DNA from: CAVSUZ01 sp963791885
GTDB taxonomy: Bacteria; Pseudomonadota; Alphaproteobacteria; Acetobacterales; Acetobacteraceae
Assembly (NCBI GenBank): GCA_963791885.1
Contig: CAWBUL010000006.1
Span: forward strand, 1,054,001-1,118,000
Reading direction: 5' to 3'
Length of the DNA stretch: 64,000 nucleotides
This document shows, in pieces, positions 33,134 through 41,204 of this stretch. The position numbers and the translations under genes were made by a program. The notes beneath the pieces are model-generated. The model was not told the origin of the DNA. It did no database searches and saw only the letters and a program-made list of their open reading frames with translations. Each line of letters begins with the position of its first letter. Position 1 is the first letter of the stretch.

Positions 33134-34317
33134 GTGCCTCAAGCCACGTCGTGATCATTGGTGGCGGCGCCACCGGACTCAGCACCGGGTTTTGGCTGTC
33201 CCGCGCGGGCGTCGGTGTCACGGTGGTCGAGAAGGGCATCGTGGGCTGGGAAGCATCCGGCCGGAACGGCGGCGGTGCGACGCACCCCGCGAGTCCGCTG
33301 TTCCGCGAGGAGCAACGCCTCTGGCCGATGATGGACGATCTGCTCGGCTACCCCACCGAGTATCAGCGCCAGCGCATCCGCATCGCGCTCACGCCGGCCC
33401 AGTTGGAAACCTACCACCGGGCGGCGGTGCTCGCGGTCTCCCAGGGTTTTGACGTGGAGATCCTGGACAACCAGTCCCTGCGCGAGCTGGTGCCCTGGGT
33501 CAGTGAAACAGCCGCCGGCGGGGTCATGACCCACTTCGGTGGCCACGCCAATCCGCAGCGCACCGTTCAAGCCTATGCCTGGGCGATCCAGGACCTCGGC
33601 GGCGCCATCCGTCAGCACACCACCGTCACGGGCTTCCGCACCCAGTCGGGCAAGGTGACCGCTGTGCAGACCGACCAGGGCGAGATCGGCTGCGACGCCG
33701 TGGTTATCGCCGCCGGACCGCACACCGGCAAGCTGGCGGCGATGATCGACGTGGATGTGCCGGTTGCGCCCGCCCGTGCCGAGATGATCGTGACCGAGCC
33801 GCTGCCGCTGATCCGCTATGGCGGCGCAGACGGCAACGGCCTGTATGGCCGTCAGACCCTTCGCGGCAATCTGGCCTACGGGGGCGGTCACCACGAATGG
33901 ATCGAACTGGCGGACTCCCGCACGCCGAAGCCGGTCAATTCCCCTGTCGTGCGGAGCATCGCCCGCCGCCTGGCCGAGTTGTATCCCAAGGTGGCCCATA
34001 TCCGGGTCATTCGCAGTTGGGCCGGCGTGATCGAGAACACCCCCGACGGCCGCCCCATCCTGGACCGGCTGGAGGATCCGTCGAACGTGGTGATCGCCAC
34101 CATGTCGTCCGTGGGGTTCGGTTTGTCTCCGGCTACCGGCCACGCGCTGTCGCAACTTGTGCAATCTGGCCACTGCGACTTCGCGGACCTGACCTGGCTG
34201 GGGCTGGACCGGTTCGATGACCTCGATCCGGATTGGGCCGAGAAAGCGGGCTGGGTGCCGTGGAACGGCTCGACGGAATCCACGCCGCGAGATAGTTTGG
34301 CGCAAGCTACGGAGTGA
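33130..34317 (+). CDS. DAO-family FAD oxidoreductase (HcnC/OoxB/SoxB-like subunit)
   Basis: A 395-residue D-amino-acid oxidase-fold flavoprotein. VVIIGGGATGLSTGFWLSRA binds FAD; GWEASGRNGGGATHP and the C-terminal IENTPDGRPILDRLE and GFGLSPATGHALSQL segments are family motifs. It probably oxidises the C-N bond of a glycine-, sarcosine- or opine-like substrate as the catalytic partner of the preceding protein. The ATG overlaps the preceding stop (ATGA); the Rieske gene starts six bases after its stop. Confidence 0.85.
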   Translation: MSASSHVVIIGGGATGLSTGFWLSRAGVGVTVVEKGIVGWEASGRNGGGATHPASPLFREEQRLWPMMDDLLGYPTEYQRQRIRIALTPAQLETYHRAAVLAVSQGFDVEILDNQSLRELVPWVSETAAGGVMTHFGGHANPQRTVQAYAWAIQDLGGAIRQHTTVTGFRTQSGKVTAVQTDQGEIGCDAVVIAAGPHTGKLAAMIDVDVPVAPARAEMIVTEPLPLIRYGGADGNGLYGRQTLRGNLAYGGGHHEWIELADSRTPKPVNSPVVRSIARRLAELYPKVAHIRVIRSWAGVIENTPDGRPILDRLEDPSNVVIATMSSVGFGLSPATGHALSQLVQSGHCDFADLTWLGLDRFDDLDPDWAEKAGWVPWNGSTESTPRDSLAQATE

Positions 34318-34322
34318 TTTTG

Positions 34323-35543
34323 ATGACTGCTGCGTCCGCCATGACAGCGCTGCTCGACAGCCGCCCCCGCCAGTATTCTCTGCCGCGGGAATTCTATGCG
34401 GACGCTGACTTCTACGAGCTGGACGTGAAGGGCATCTACGAGCGCCAATGGGTGTTCGTGGGGCTCGAGTGCGAGATCAAAAACCCTGGCGACTACATGG
34501 TCGTGACGATCGCCCGGAGCTCGGTCGTCGTGCTGCGTGACAATGACGGCCAGATCAACGCCTTCTTCAACACCTGCCGGCATCGCGGTTCGGTGATCTG
34601 CCCGCCGGGGCGCGGCCACGCGCGCTCATTGGCCTGCCCGTACCACCAGTGGACCTACAATCTGAACGGCAAGCTCACCTATGCGGGTGAGATGCAGGAT
34701 TCGTTCGATCCGTCATCCATCTCGTTGAAACCGGTCCACGTGACGACGCTGGAAGGCCTGATCTTCGTCTGCCTGGCGAACAATCCGCCGAGCTTCGCGG
34801 AGTTCGCGGAAACACTCGGTCCGCGCCTTGCGCCGCATGATCTGCGCGGCGCGAAGCTGGCCTGGTCCGAGGACATCATCATCAACGCCAACTGGAAGCT
34901 GGTCATCGAGAATTCGCGTGAGTGCTACCATTGCCATGCGCGCCATCCGGAGCTGACCCGCACCTTCTATCTGCGTTTCGACGCGCAATCCGACGAGCCG
35001 ATCGTACTCGACCACGCGCGCAAATGCCGGGAGGCGGGGCTCATTCCCGGGGACGCCATCGGCGAGGATTTCCAGCTCAGCCGCATGCCGCTGACGCGTG
35101 GCGCGACCACACTGTCGATGGATGGTAAGCCGCTGTGCCGCAAGCTGCTGGGGAACGTGCCGCACGGGGACATCGGCTCCATGCGCTGGTTCCACTTCCC
35201 CAGCATGTTCGGCCACGTGCTGGGGGACTACGCCTTCTTCTTCCGCGCGTTGCCGCTTTCCGCCGAAAGCACGCTGGTAACCTCCACCTGGTTCGTCAAC
35301 GCTGACGCGGTGGAAGGTGAGGATTACGACCCCAAGAAGCTTGCTGAACTCTGGTCCCTGACCAACTATCAGGACCGCGATCTGTGCGAGCGCAACCAGG
35401 AGGGTGTGCGGAGCTTGGGCTATCAGCCCGGACCGTACTCCCAGATGCGGGAAGCGCACGTGATCAAGTTCGTGGAGTGGTACGCGGGCCAGATGGATAA
35501 CTTCCTTCGGCCGGAACGGCGCCGGGCCGCGATCGCCGCCTGA
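34323..35543 (+). CDS. Rieske non-heme iron oxygenase, alpha subunit
   Basis: A 406-residue oxygenase. The Rieske cluster ligands are C85-x-H87 (NTCRHRG) and C105-x2-H108 (LACPYHQW). The mononuclear iron site is in NSRECYHCHARHPEL (His203, His208), with the third ligand an acidic residue near the C-terminus (probably in YAGQMDNFL). The overall sequence resembles betaine, carnitine and stachydrine N-demethylating or hydroxylating oxygenases rather than ring-hydroxylating dioxygenases. No reductase or ferredoxin gene is adjacent, so electrons must come from a distant partner or possibly the neighbouring [2Fe-2S] flavoprotein. The ATG at 34323 is preferred; GTG 34314 is also open. Confidence 0.85.
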   Translation: MTAASAMTALLDSRPRQYSLPREFYADADFYELDVKGIYERQWVFVGLECEIKNPGDYMVVTIARSSVVVLRDNDGQINAFFNTCRHRGSVICPPGRGHARSLACPYHQWTYNLNGKLTYAGEMQDSFDPSSISLKPVHVTTLEGLIFVCLANNPPSFAEFAETLGPRLAPHDLRGAKLAWSEDIIINANWKLVIENSRECYHCHARHPELTRTFYLRFDAQSDEPIVLDHARKCREAGLIPGDAIGEDFQLSRMPLTRGATTLSMDGKPLCRKLLGNVPHGDIGSMRWFHFPSMFGHVLGDYAFFFRALPLSAESTLVTSTWFVNADAVEGEDYDPKKLAELWSLTNYQDRDLCERNQEGVRSLGYQPGPYSQMREAHVIKFVEWYAGQMDNFLRPERRRAAIAA

Positions 35544-35545
35544 CG

Positions 35546-36211
35546 CTACTCTCCGGCTCCTCTCAGGGCGGCGCCCGCCGCAACCGGACACAGGGGAAGG
35601 CACGCCACCAGCAGAGCCGCTAGAAACAGCAGTTCGGCTCGGGGGCTGAGCCCGGCCAGGCTGTTCTCCACAGCTGCGGCGCCGAAGATCAGCACGGGGA
35701 CGGCGAGGGGAAGGACCAGCAGCGGCAGCAGGACGCCGCCTCGCCGCGCTCCCACCACCACGGCCGCCCCCGCCGTCCCCAGCAGCGACAGCGTCGCAGT
35801 GCCTGGAAGCAGGCCGAGCAGCAGGGGCGGCAGCCCCGATGCGGGCAGGCCGAGCATCTTCGCCAGCGGTACGGACGCGATCAGCAGCGGCAGACCGGTG
35901 GTGAGCCAGTGCGCGCAGGCTTTCGCCGCCGCGACCCCCGCCGCGGGCAAACCGCAAAGCATGAGCTGATCCAGTGATCCGTCTTCGAAATCCGCGCCGA
36001 ACAACCGCTCCAAAGGTAGGATCGCCGCGAGCAGGGCCGCGGCCCAAATGACGCCCGGGGCGATCGTGGCGAGGGTAGCCGGTCCCGGCCCGACGCCAAG
36101 CGGGAACAACGCGATCACCACGACGAAGAACAGCACGGCCGCCAGCGTGTCGGCGCCGTGGCGCAGGGACAGCCGCAGCTCCCGACCGATGAGCGCAGCA
36201 AACAGCCTCAT
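35546..36211 (-). CDS. ccmB: Heme exporter subunit CcmB
   Basis: A 221-residue protein with six membrane segments, the permease of the CcmABCD heme-handling ABC complex of system I cytochrome c maturation. Family segments RELRLSLRHGADTL, ERLFGADFEDGSLDQLML and the cluster LPLLVLPLAVPVLIFG are visible. The ATG at 36211 overlaps the ccmA stop by four bases. No ccmC, ccmD or ccmE follows: the next gene is a convergent oxygenase. Confidence 0.93.
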   Translation of the reverse strand: MRLFAALIGRELRLSLRHGADTLAAVLFFVVVIALFPLGVGPGPATLATIAPGVIWAAALLAAILPLERLFGADFEDGSLDQLMLCGLPAAGVAAAKACAHWLTTGLPLLIASVPLAKMLGLPASGLPPLLLGLLPGTATLSLLGTAGAAVVVGARRGGVLLPLLVLPLAVPVLIFGAAAVENSLAGLSPRAELLFLAALLVACLPLCPVAAGAALRGAGE

Positions 36212-36798
36212 CCGAGGCGAAGCTCCCTCGCGCCTGGAAGCGGCAGCGCCACATGGGTGGCCGCGATGATGATGCCGCCGCCTTCGCGGTGCAGGGCGAA
36301 CACCCGGTCCGCCGCGTCCAGCGCCGGCGCATCCAGGCCGAGCGTGGGTTCGTCCAGCAGCCAGAGCGGTGCCCGTGACAGTAGTACCCTGGCCAGCGCG
36401 AGGCGCCGTCTCTGGCCGGCCGAAAGCATGCGCGCCGGCACGTCCGCCAACTGTTCCAGTCCAAGGCGTGTGAGCGCATGGCCGATCTCTGCCTGCGGGG
36501 CGGGTGGGAAGCGCAGGTTCTCGGCTGCGGTCAGCGCCGGCTTGATGGCGTCCTGGTGCCCCAGATATGCCAGCCGCCGCGCATGCTCTGGCAGGTCGGC
36601 CAACGCATCGACGCCGTTCCACAGCACCTGTCCCGCCTCCAGCCGCACCAACCCGGCCAGCACGCGGAGCAGGGTCGATTTCCCGGCGCCGTTGGGTCCA
36701 AGCAGGAGCAGCGCTCCCCCGGCTTCCACCTGAAACGAGATATCCTGCAATACCAACCGTTCCCCGCGGAACGCCGCCACACGATCCGCCTGGAGCAC
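36208..36798 (-). CDS. ccmA: Heme exporter ATP-binding subunit CcmA
   Basis: A 196-residue ABC ATPase: Walker A LLGPNGAGKSTLLR, signature LSAGQRRRLALARVLL, Walker B PLWLLDEPTLGLDA, and the switch His in AATHVAL. It is paired with CcmB and needed for release of holo-CcmE. It reads divergently from acnA with a 112-base gap. Confidence 0.95.
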   Translation of the reverse strand: MLQADRVAAFRGERLVLQDISFQVEAGGALLLLGPNGAGKSTLLRVLAGLVRLEAGQVLWNGVDALADLPEHARRLAYLGHQDAIKPALTAAENLRFPPAPQAEIGHALTRLGLEQLADVPARMLSAGQRRRLALARVLLSRAPLWLLDEPTLGLDAPALDAADRVFALHREGGGIIIAATHVALPLPGARELRLG

Positions 36799-36888
36799 CG
36801 TGTCCTTCCCACGTTCCGCCGGGACCGTTGTGGACGATCCCCGGCCACTGTGATTAAAGCCGCGCGCGCACGCATATCGGAAAAGAGG

Positions 36889-36903
36889 CGTTCTTCAAGA
36901 ACG
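36889..36903. promoter_or_regulatory. Palindrome at the acnA ribosome binding region
   Basis: CGTTCTT-C-AAGAACG is a perfect 7-base inverted repeat ending eight bases before the acnA ATG. No good Shine-Dalgarno sequence lies between it and the start, so the palindrome occupies the place where ribosomes load. It could be an operator or an mRNA stem limiting translation. Confidence 0.4.
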
Positions 36904-36910
36904 AACGGGC

Positions 36911-39598
36911 ATGACGATCGGCAAGGACACCCTGGGTACCCGCCGCACGCTCGCTGTCGAGGGCAAGCGATACGCCTACTTCTCCCTGCCGGAGGCAGCG
37001 AAGCAGTTGGGCGATATCTCCCGCTTGCCTGTCAGCCTTAAGGTGCTGCTGGAGAACGTACTGCGCTTCGAGAACGGCGTTTCGTACAAGGTTGAGGATG
37101 CCAAGGCCATCGCCGAATGGCTCGGTTCCGCCCATTCTGACAAGGAAGTGCCGTTCCGCCCGGCGCGCATCTTGATGCAGGATTTCACTGGCGTGCCTGC
37201 GGTGGTGGATCTCGCCGCCATGCGCGACGGCATCACCAAACTCGGCAGCGACCCACAGAAGGTCAATCCGCTCATTCCCGTCGATCTGGTGATTGATCAC
37301 TCCGTGATGGTCGACGTCTATGCCCGGCCTGACGCGCTGCAGAAGAACGTCGACATCGAATTCGAGCGCAATGCCGAGCGCTACCGCTTCCTTCGCTGGG
37401 GCCAGGAGGCGTTCAATAATTTCCGCGTCGTGCCGCCGGGGACCGGCATCTGCCACCAGGTGAACCTGGAATATCTCGGGCAATGCGTGTGGACCGCGAC
37501 CGAGAATGGCGAGACGACTGTCTATCCGGACACGCTGTACGGCACTGACAGCCACACCACGATGGTGAACGGGCTTGGCATCCTGGGCTGGGGTGTGGGC
37601 GGCATCGAGGCCGAAGCCGCGATGCTCGGCCAACCCATCGCCATGCTGATCCCCGACGTGATCGGCTTCCGCCTGACCGGCAAGCTACCCGAAGGCGCGA
37701 CGGCAACAGACTTGGTACTGACGGTCACGCAGATGCTGCGCAAGAAGGGTGTGGTCGGTAAGTTCGTCGAGTTCTTCGGTCCCGGCCTGGATGAGCTCGC
37801 TCTCGCCGACCGCGCCACGATCGGCAACATGGCGCCCGAATACGGCGCCACCTGCGGCTTCTTCCCCATCGACAAAGTTGCGCTGGACTATCTGCGCCTG
37901 ACCGGCCGCGACCAGCACCGTATCGCGCTGGTTGAAGCCTATGCCAAGGCCCAGGGCATGTTCCGCGAGAGCGGTGCGCCCGACCCGATGTTTACCGACA
38001 CGCTGGAGCTCGATCTGTCCACCGTTCGGCCCAGCTTGGCGGGACCCAAGCGCCCGCAGGACCGGGTGGACCTGAAGGACGCTGCCTCGGCATTCAAAGC
38101 CGAGCTCACCAAGAGCCTGGGCGTTCCCGCGAACGATGTCGGCGTGAAAGCCAAGGTCGAGGGCAAGAACTACGAACTGACGCATGGCGATGTGGTGATC
38201 GCTGCGATCACGTCCTGCACCAACACCTCCAACCCCTCCGTGCTGGTCGCAGCCGGCCTCGTCGCGCGCAAGGCGCGGGAGAAGGGTCTGACCGTAAAGC
38301 CATGGGTGAAAACTTCGCTCGCCCCGGGATCGCAGGTCGTTACCGAATACCTGGAGAAGTCCGACCTGCAGAAGGACCTGGATGCGCTGGGCTTCGGCTT
38401 GGTCGGCTATGGCTGCACCACCTGCATCGGCAACTCCGGTCCGCTGGAGGATCCGATCGCCGACGCCATCGAAGACAACAAGTTGGTCGCCGTTGCTGTG
38501 CTGTCCGGCAACCGCAACTTTGAAGGCCGCGTGCACCCGAATGTCCGCGCCAACTACCTAGCGTCTCCGCCGCTGGTCGTGGCGTACGCGCTGCTGGGCA
38601 AGATGACCGAGGACATCACCACCGCGCCGCTCGGCACGGGTAAGGACGGCAAGCCGGTTTATCTGCGCGACATCTGGCCTTCCAATAAAGAGATTGCCGA
38701 CATCGTCGGCGCGGATGTCTCGCGCGATCAGTTCCTCAAGCGCTATGCCGAGGTCTTCAAGGGTCCGAAGCAATGGCAGGCCGTGCAGGTGGAGCCGAGC
38801 GAGACCTACCGCTGGTCCGACGGTTCGACTTACGTAAAGAACCCGCCCTATTTTGACGGCATTACCATGGAGCCTGCTCCGGTTGGCGACGTCACCGGTG
38901 CGCGTATCCTGGCCGAGTTCGGCGATTCCATCACGACGGATCACATCAGCCCGGCCGGTTCCATACGTAAAACCTCCCCAGCCGGCGAATATCTGTTGGA
39001 GCGTCAGGTGCTGCAGAAGGACTTCAACAGTTACGGCTCTCGCCGCGGCAACCATGAAGTCATGATGCGGGGTACTTTCGCCAACATACGTATCCGCAAT
39101 GAGATGGTGGCGGGAGTAGAGGGCGGTTACACGAAGCATCTGCCGGACGGCGAGCAGATGTCCATCTACGATGCGGCGATGCGCTACAAGAAGGAGGGCG
39201 TGCCGCTGGTGTTGTTCGGTGGCAAGGAATACGGCACCGGATCATCGCGCGATTGGGCCGCCAAGGGCACGATGTTGCTGGGCATCAAGGCCGTGATCGT
39301 GGAAAGCTTTGAGCGCATCCACCGATCCAACCTGGTGGGCATGGGTGTGCTTCCGCTGGTGTTCCCGGAAGGCCTGGACCGCAAGAAGCTGGGCATCACG
39401 GGGGAGGAGACGGTGGATATCACCGGCCTTCAGGACATCCGGCCCCGCATGGAGCTGTCGCTCATACTGCACCGTCCTAACGGCAAGACCGATACGGTGA
39501 AGGTGATTTGCCGCATCGATACATTGGACGAGGTCGCCTATTACCGGCACGGCGGCATCCTGCCGTACGTGCTGCGCGGTATGGCCAAAGCCGCCTGA
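36911..39598 (+). CDS. acnA: Aconitate hydratase A
   Basis: An 895-residue IRP1/AcnA-type aconitase of the TCA cycle, converting citrate to isocitrate. The [4Fe-4S] ligands are visible in AITSCTNTSNPS and GYGCTTCIGNSGPL. Other landmarks are GTDSHTTMVNGLGILGWGVG and the C-terminal swivel domain with KEYGTGSSRDWAAKG. It is full length and in one piece. The ATG at 36911 has an unusual upstream palindrome in place of a clear ribosome binding site. Confidence 0.97.
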   Translation: MTIGKDTLGTRRTLAVEGKRYAYFSLPEAAKQLGDISRLPVSLKVLLENVLRFENGVSYKVEDAKAIAEWLGSAHSDKEVPFRPARILMQDFTGVPAVVDLAAMRDGITKLGSDPQKVNPLIPVDLVIDHSVMVDVYARPDALQKNVDIEFERNAERYRFLRWGQEAFNNFRVVPPGTGICHQVNLEYLGQCVWTATENGETTVYPDTLYGTDSHTTMVNGLGILGWGVGGIEAEAAMLGQPIAMLIPDVIGFRLTGKLPEGATATDLVLTVTQMLRKKGVVGKFVEFFGPGLDELALADRATIGNMAPEYGATCGFFPIDKVALDYLRLTGRDQHRIALVEAYAKAQGMFRESGAPDPMFTDTLELDLSTVRPSLAGPKRPQDRVDLKDAASAFKAELTKSLGVPANDVGVKAKVEGKNYELTHGDVVIAAITSCTNTSNPSVLVAAGLVARKAREKGLTVKPWVKTSLAPGSQVVTEYLEKSDLQKDLDALGFGLVGYGCTTCIGNSGPLEDPIADAIEDNKLVAVAVLSGNRNFEGRVHPNVRANYLASPPLVVAYALLGKMTEDITTAPLGTGKDGKPVYLRDIWPSNKEIADIVGADVSRDQFLKRYAEVFKGPKQWQAVQVEPSETYRWSDGSTYVKNPPYFDGITMEPAPVGDVTGARILAEFGDSITTDHISPAGSIRKTSPAGEYLLERQVLQKDFNSYGSRRGNHEVMMRGTFANIRIRNEMVAGVEGGYTKHLPDGEQMSIYDAAMRYKKEGVPLVLFGGKEYGTGSSRDWAAKGTMLLGIKAVIVESFERIHRSNLVGMGVLPLVFPEGLDRKKLGITGEETVDITGLQDIRPRMELSLILHRPNGKTDTVKVICRIDTLDEVAYYRHGGILPYVLRGMAKAA

Positions 39599-39617
39599 GA
39601 CAAATTTGGCGCCGGTG

Positions 39618-40121
39618 ATGACCATGCGTCCGGCGTCGCACCCCCAGGCCGAACAGCTCGAGGAGCGTTTTCGCCGTAATCTTGGACGCGTCGTGATCGC
39701 GACCCGATGGATGCTGGCTCCGGTCTATCTCGGGCTGATCATGACGTTCATACTGCTGGCCGCCAAATTCGTTCAAAAGCTGATCTCCGGGTTCCGCGAT
39801 TTCCTGACCCTCTCATCGACCGACATGATCCTGCTCGTGCTGCAGCTCGTGGATCTGGCCCTGGTCGCAAACTTGGTTCTGATGGTCATTTTCTCCGGGT
39901 GGCAGAGCGTGATCGGGCCCTTTCTGACCGAAGGGCGTCCGGTTTATCGTGGCCTTGGCTTCGGTGCGCTGGAGCAGACGCTGGTTGCCTCGGTCGCCTC
40001 GATCGCCACGATCCAGATCCTTGAGACGTTCCTTTATGTCGATAAAAACATGGTGGTACAAGCGCTTTGGCAACTCGCCATCCTGCTCGGTATCGGCATC
40101 ACGGGCGTATTGCTGTCTTGA
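39618..40121 (+). CDS. YqhA-family membrane protein
   Basis: A 167-residue protein of the UPF0114/YqhA family. It has four membrane segments: about 32-54, 72-96, 114-128 and 146-165. Recognisable stretches are SSTDMILLVLQLVDLALVAN and IATIQILETFLYVD. The role is unknown. The ATG at 39618 is chosen; an upstream TTG and a second ATG two codons later are also open. It closely follows acnA (19 bases). Confidence 0.78.
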   Translation: MTMRPASHPQAEQLEERFRRNLGRVVIATRWMLAPVYLGLIMTFILLAAKFVQKLISGFRDFLTLSSTDMILLVLQLVDLALVANLVLMVIFSGWQSVIGPFLTEGRPVYRGLGFGALEQTLVASVASIATIQILETFLYVDKNMVVQALWQLAILLGIGITGVLLS

Positions 40122-40149
40122 TGCGCCGCATCAACAGTGATGACCACTG

Positions 40150-41202
40150 ATGAAAGTTGGTATCCAGTTTTTTCCGGATATCGGTCCGGAGACCAGATCG
40201 GCCCGGGATTACTGGCGAGACGCTTTGCGCCTGGTCGATCTGTGTGACCGCTACGGCTATTCGCACGTGCGCACGGTGGAGCATTACTTCCACCCCTATG
40301 GCGGCTATAGTCCCAACCCGATCGTCTTCCTTGCAGCAGCGGCACAGGTGACACGGCGGGCACGCCTGGCCACAGGCGCCGTGCTGCCCGTGTTCAACAA
40401 TCCGCTGAAGCTTGCCGGCGAGATCGGGATGCTGGACGCGCTGTGCGACGGCCGGCTGGACGTCGGGTTTGCGCGTGCCTACCTCCCGCACGAGTTCGTC
40501 CGCTTCGGCGTGAAGCTTGATGAAAGCCGCGCGCGCTTCGACGAAGGTATGGAGCAGGTGCGGCTGCTGCTGGAACAGGAGGATGTGAGCTGCGACGGAC
40601 AGTTCCATTCGTTCCGAAATGTGACATCCCTTCCTCGGCCCACGCAGCGTCCTCGCCCGCCATTCTATGTTGCCGCACTTGCGACCCGAGAGTCGTTCGA
40701 ACGCGCTGGCGCGGCAGGGCATAGCGTCATGGCGATCCCAATGGCCGGAGGTGCCATGGCGGGGCTGATCGCGGCGTATCGCGAAGCGCGGGCACGAGCC
40801 GGGCACGACGGCGCCGGCACTGTGATGCTCGCGTTCCACATGGTTTGTCATCGCGATCAAACGGAGGCCGAACGCATCGCGCGCGGACCATTGGAACGCT
40901 ATCTGAAGTCATTGGTGGATGCTGCGTCGGGCTGGATGACCGGCGCCTCTTCCGCGGACTATCCTGGCTACGACAAGGTAATCGCGGGTCTCGCGGCCGA
41001 AACCTTCGACTCGCAGGTAGCCAAATGCGCTGCTTGGGTGGGGACGCCGGAGCGTATCCTTGACACTGTCGCGACATACCGGCGCCAAGTCGGCGACTTC
41101 GAGATCGCGTCGTTACAGCTAAACTTTAACGACATTCCGCTCCCCGAGGCGGAGGCTTCCATGCGTCTGTTTGGGGAGCGGGTTCTACCCCGGCTGATGT
41201 AG
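40150..41202 (+). CDS. LLM-class flavin-dependent oxidoreductase
   Basis: A 350-residue TIM-barrel enzyme of the bacterial luciferase-like family. VRTVEHYFHPYGGYSPNPIV, ATGAVLPVFNNPLKLAGEIG and DGRLDVGFARAYLPHEFVRF match group 1 members that use FMNH2 for oxygenation. Substrate is unknown; it could be a monooxygenase. It lies three bases before maeB, so the two are probably on one transcript. Confidence 0.86.
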   Translation: MKVGIQFFPDIGPETRSARDYWRDALRLVDLCDRYGYSHVRTVEHYFHPYGGYSPNPIVFLAAAAQVTRRARLATGAVLPVFNNPLKLAGEIGMLDALCDGRLDVGFARAYLPHEFVRFGVKLDESRARFDEGMEQVRLLLEQEDVSCDGQFHSFRNVTSLPRPTQRPRPPFYVAALATRESFERAGAAGHSVMAIPMAGGAMAGLIAAYREARARAGHDGAGTVMLAFHMVCHRDQTEAERIARGPLERYLKSLVDAASGWMTGASSADYPGYDKVIAGLAAETFDSQVAKCAAWVGTPERILDTVATYRRQVGDFEIASLQLNFNDIPLPEAEASMRLFGERVLPRLM

Positions 41203-41204
41203 AT

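Noticed and set aside
31532..34317. Hydrogen cyanide synthase operon (hcnBC)
   Set aside because: No HcnA, and the pair is followed by a Rieske oxygenase; opine or amine oxidation is at least as likely.
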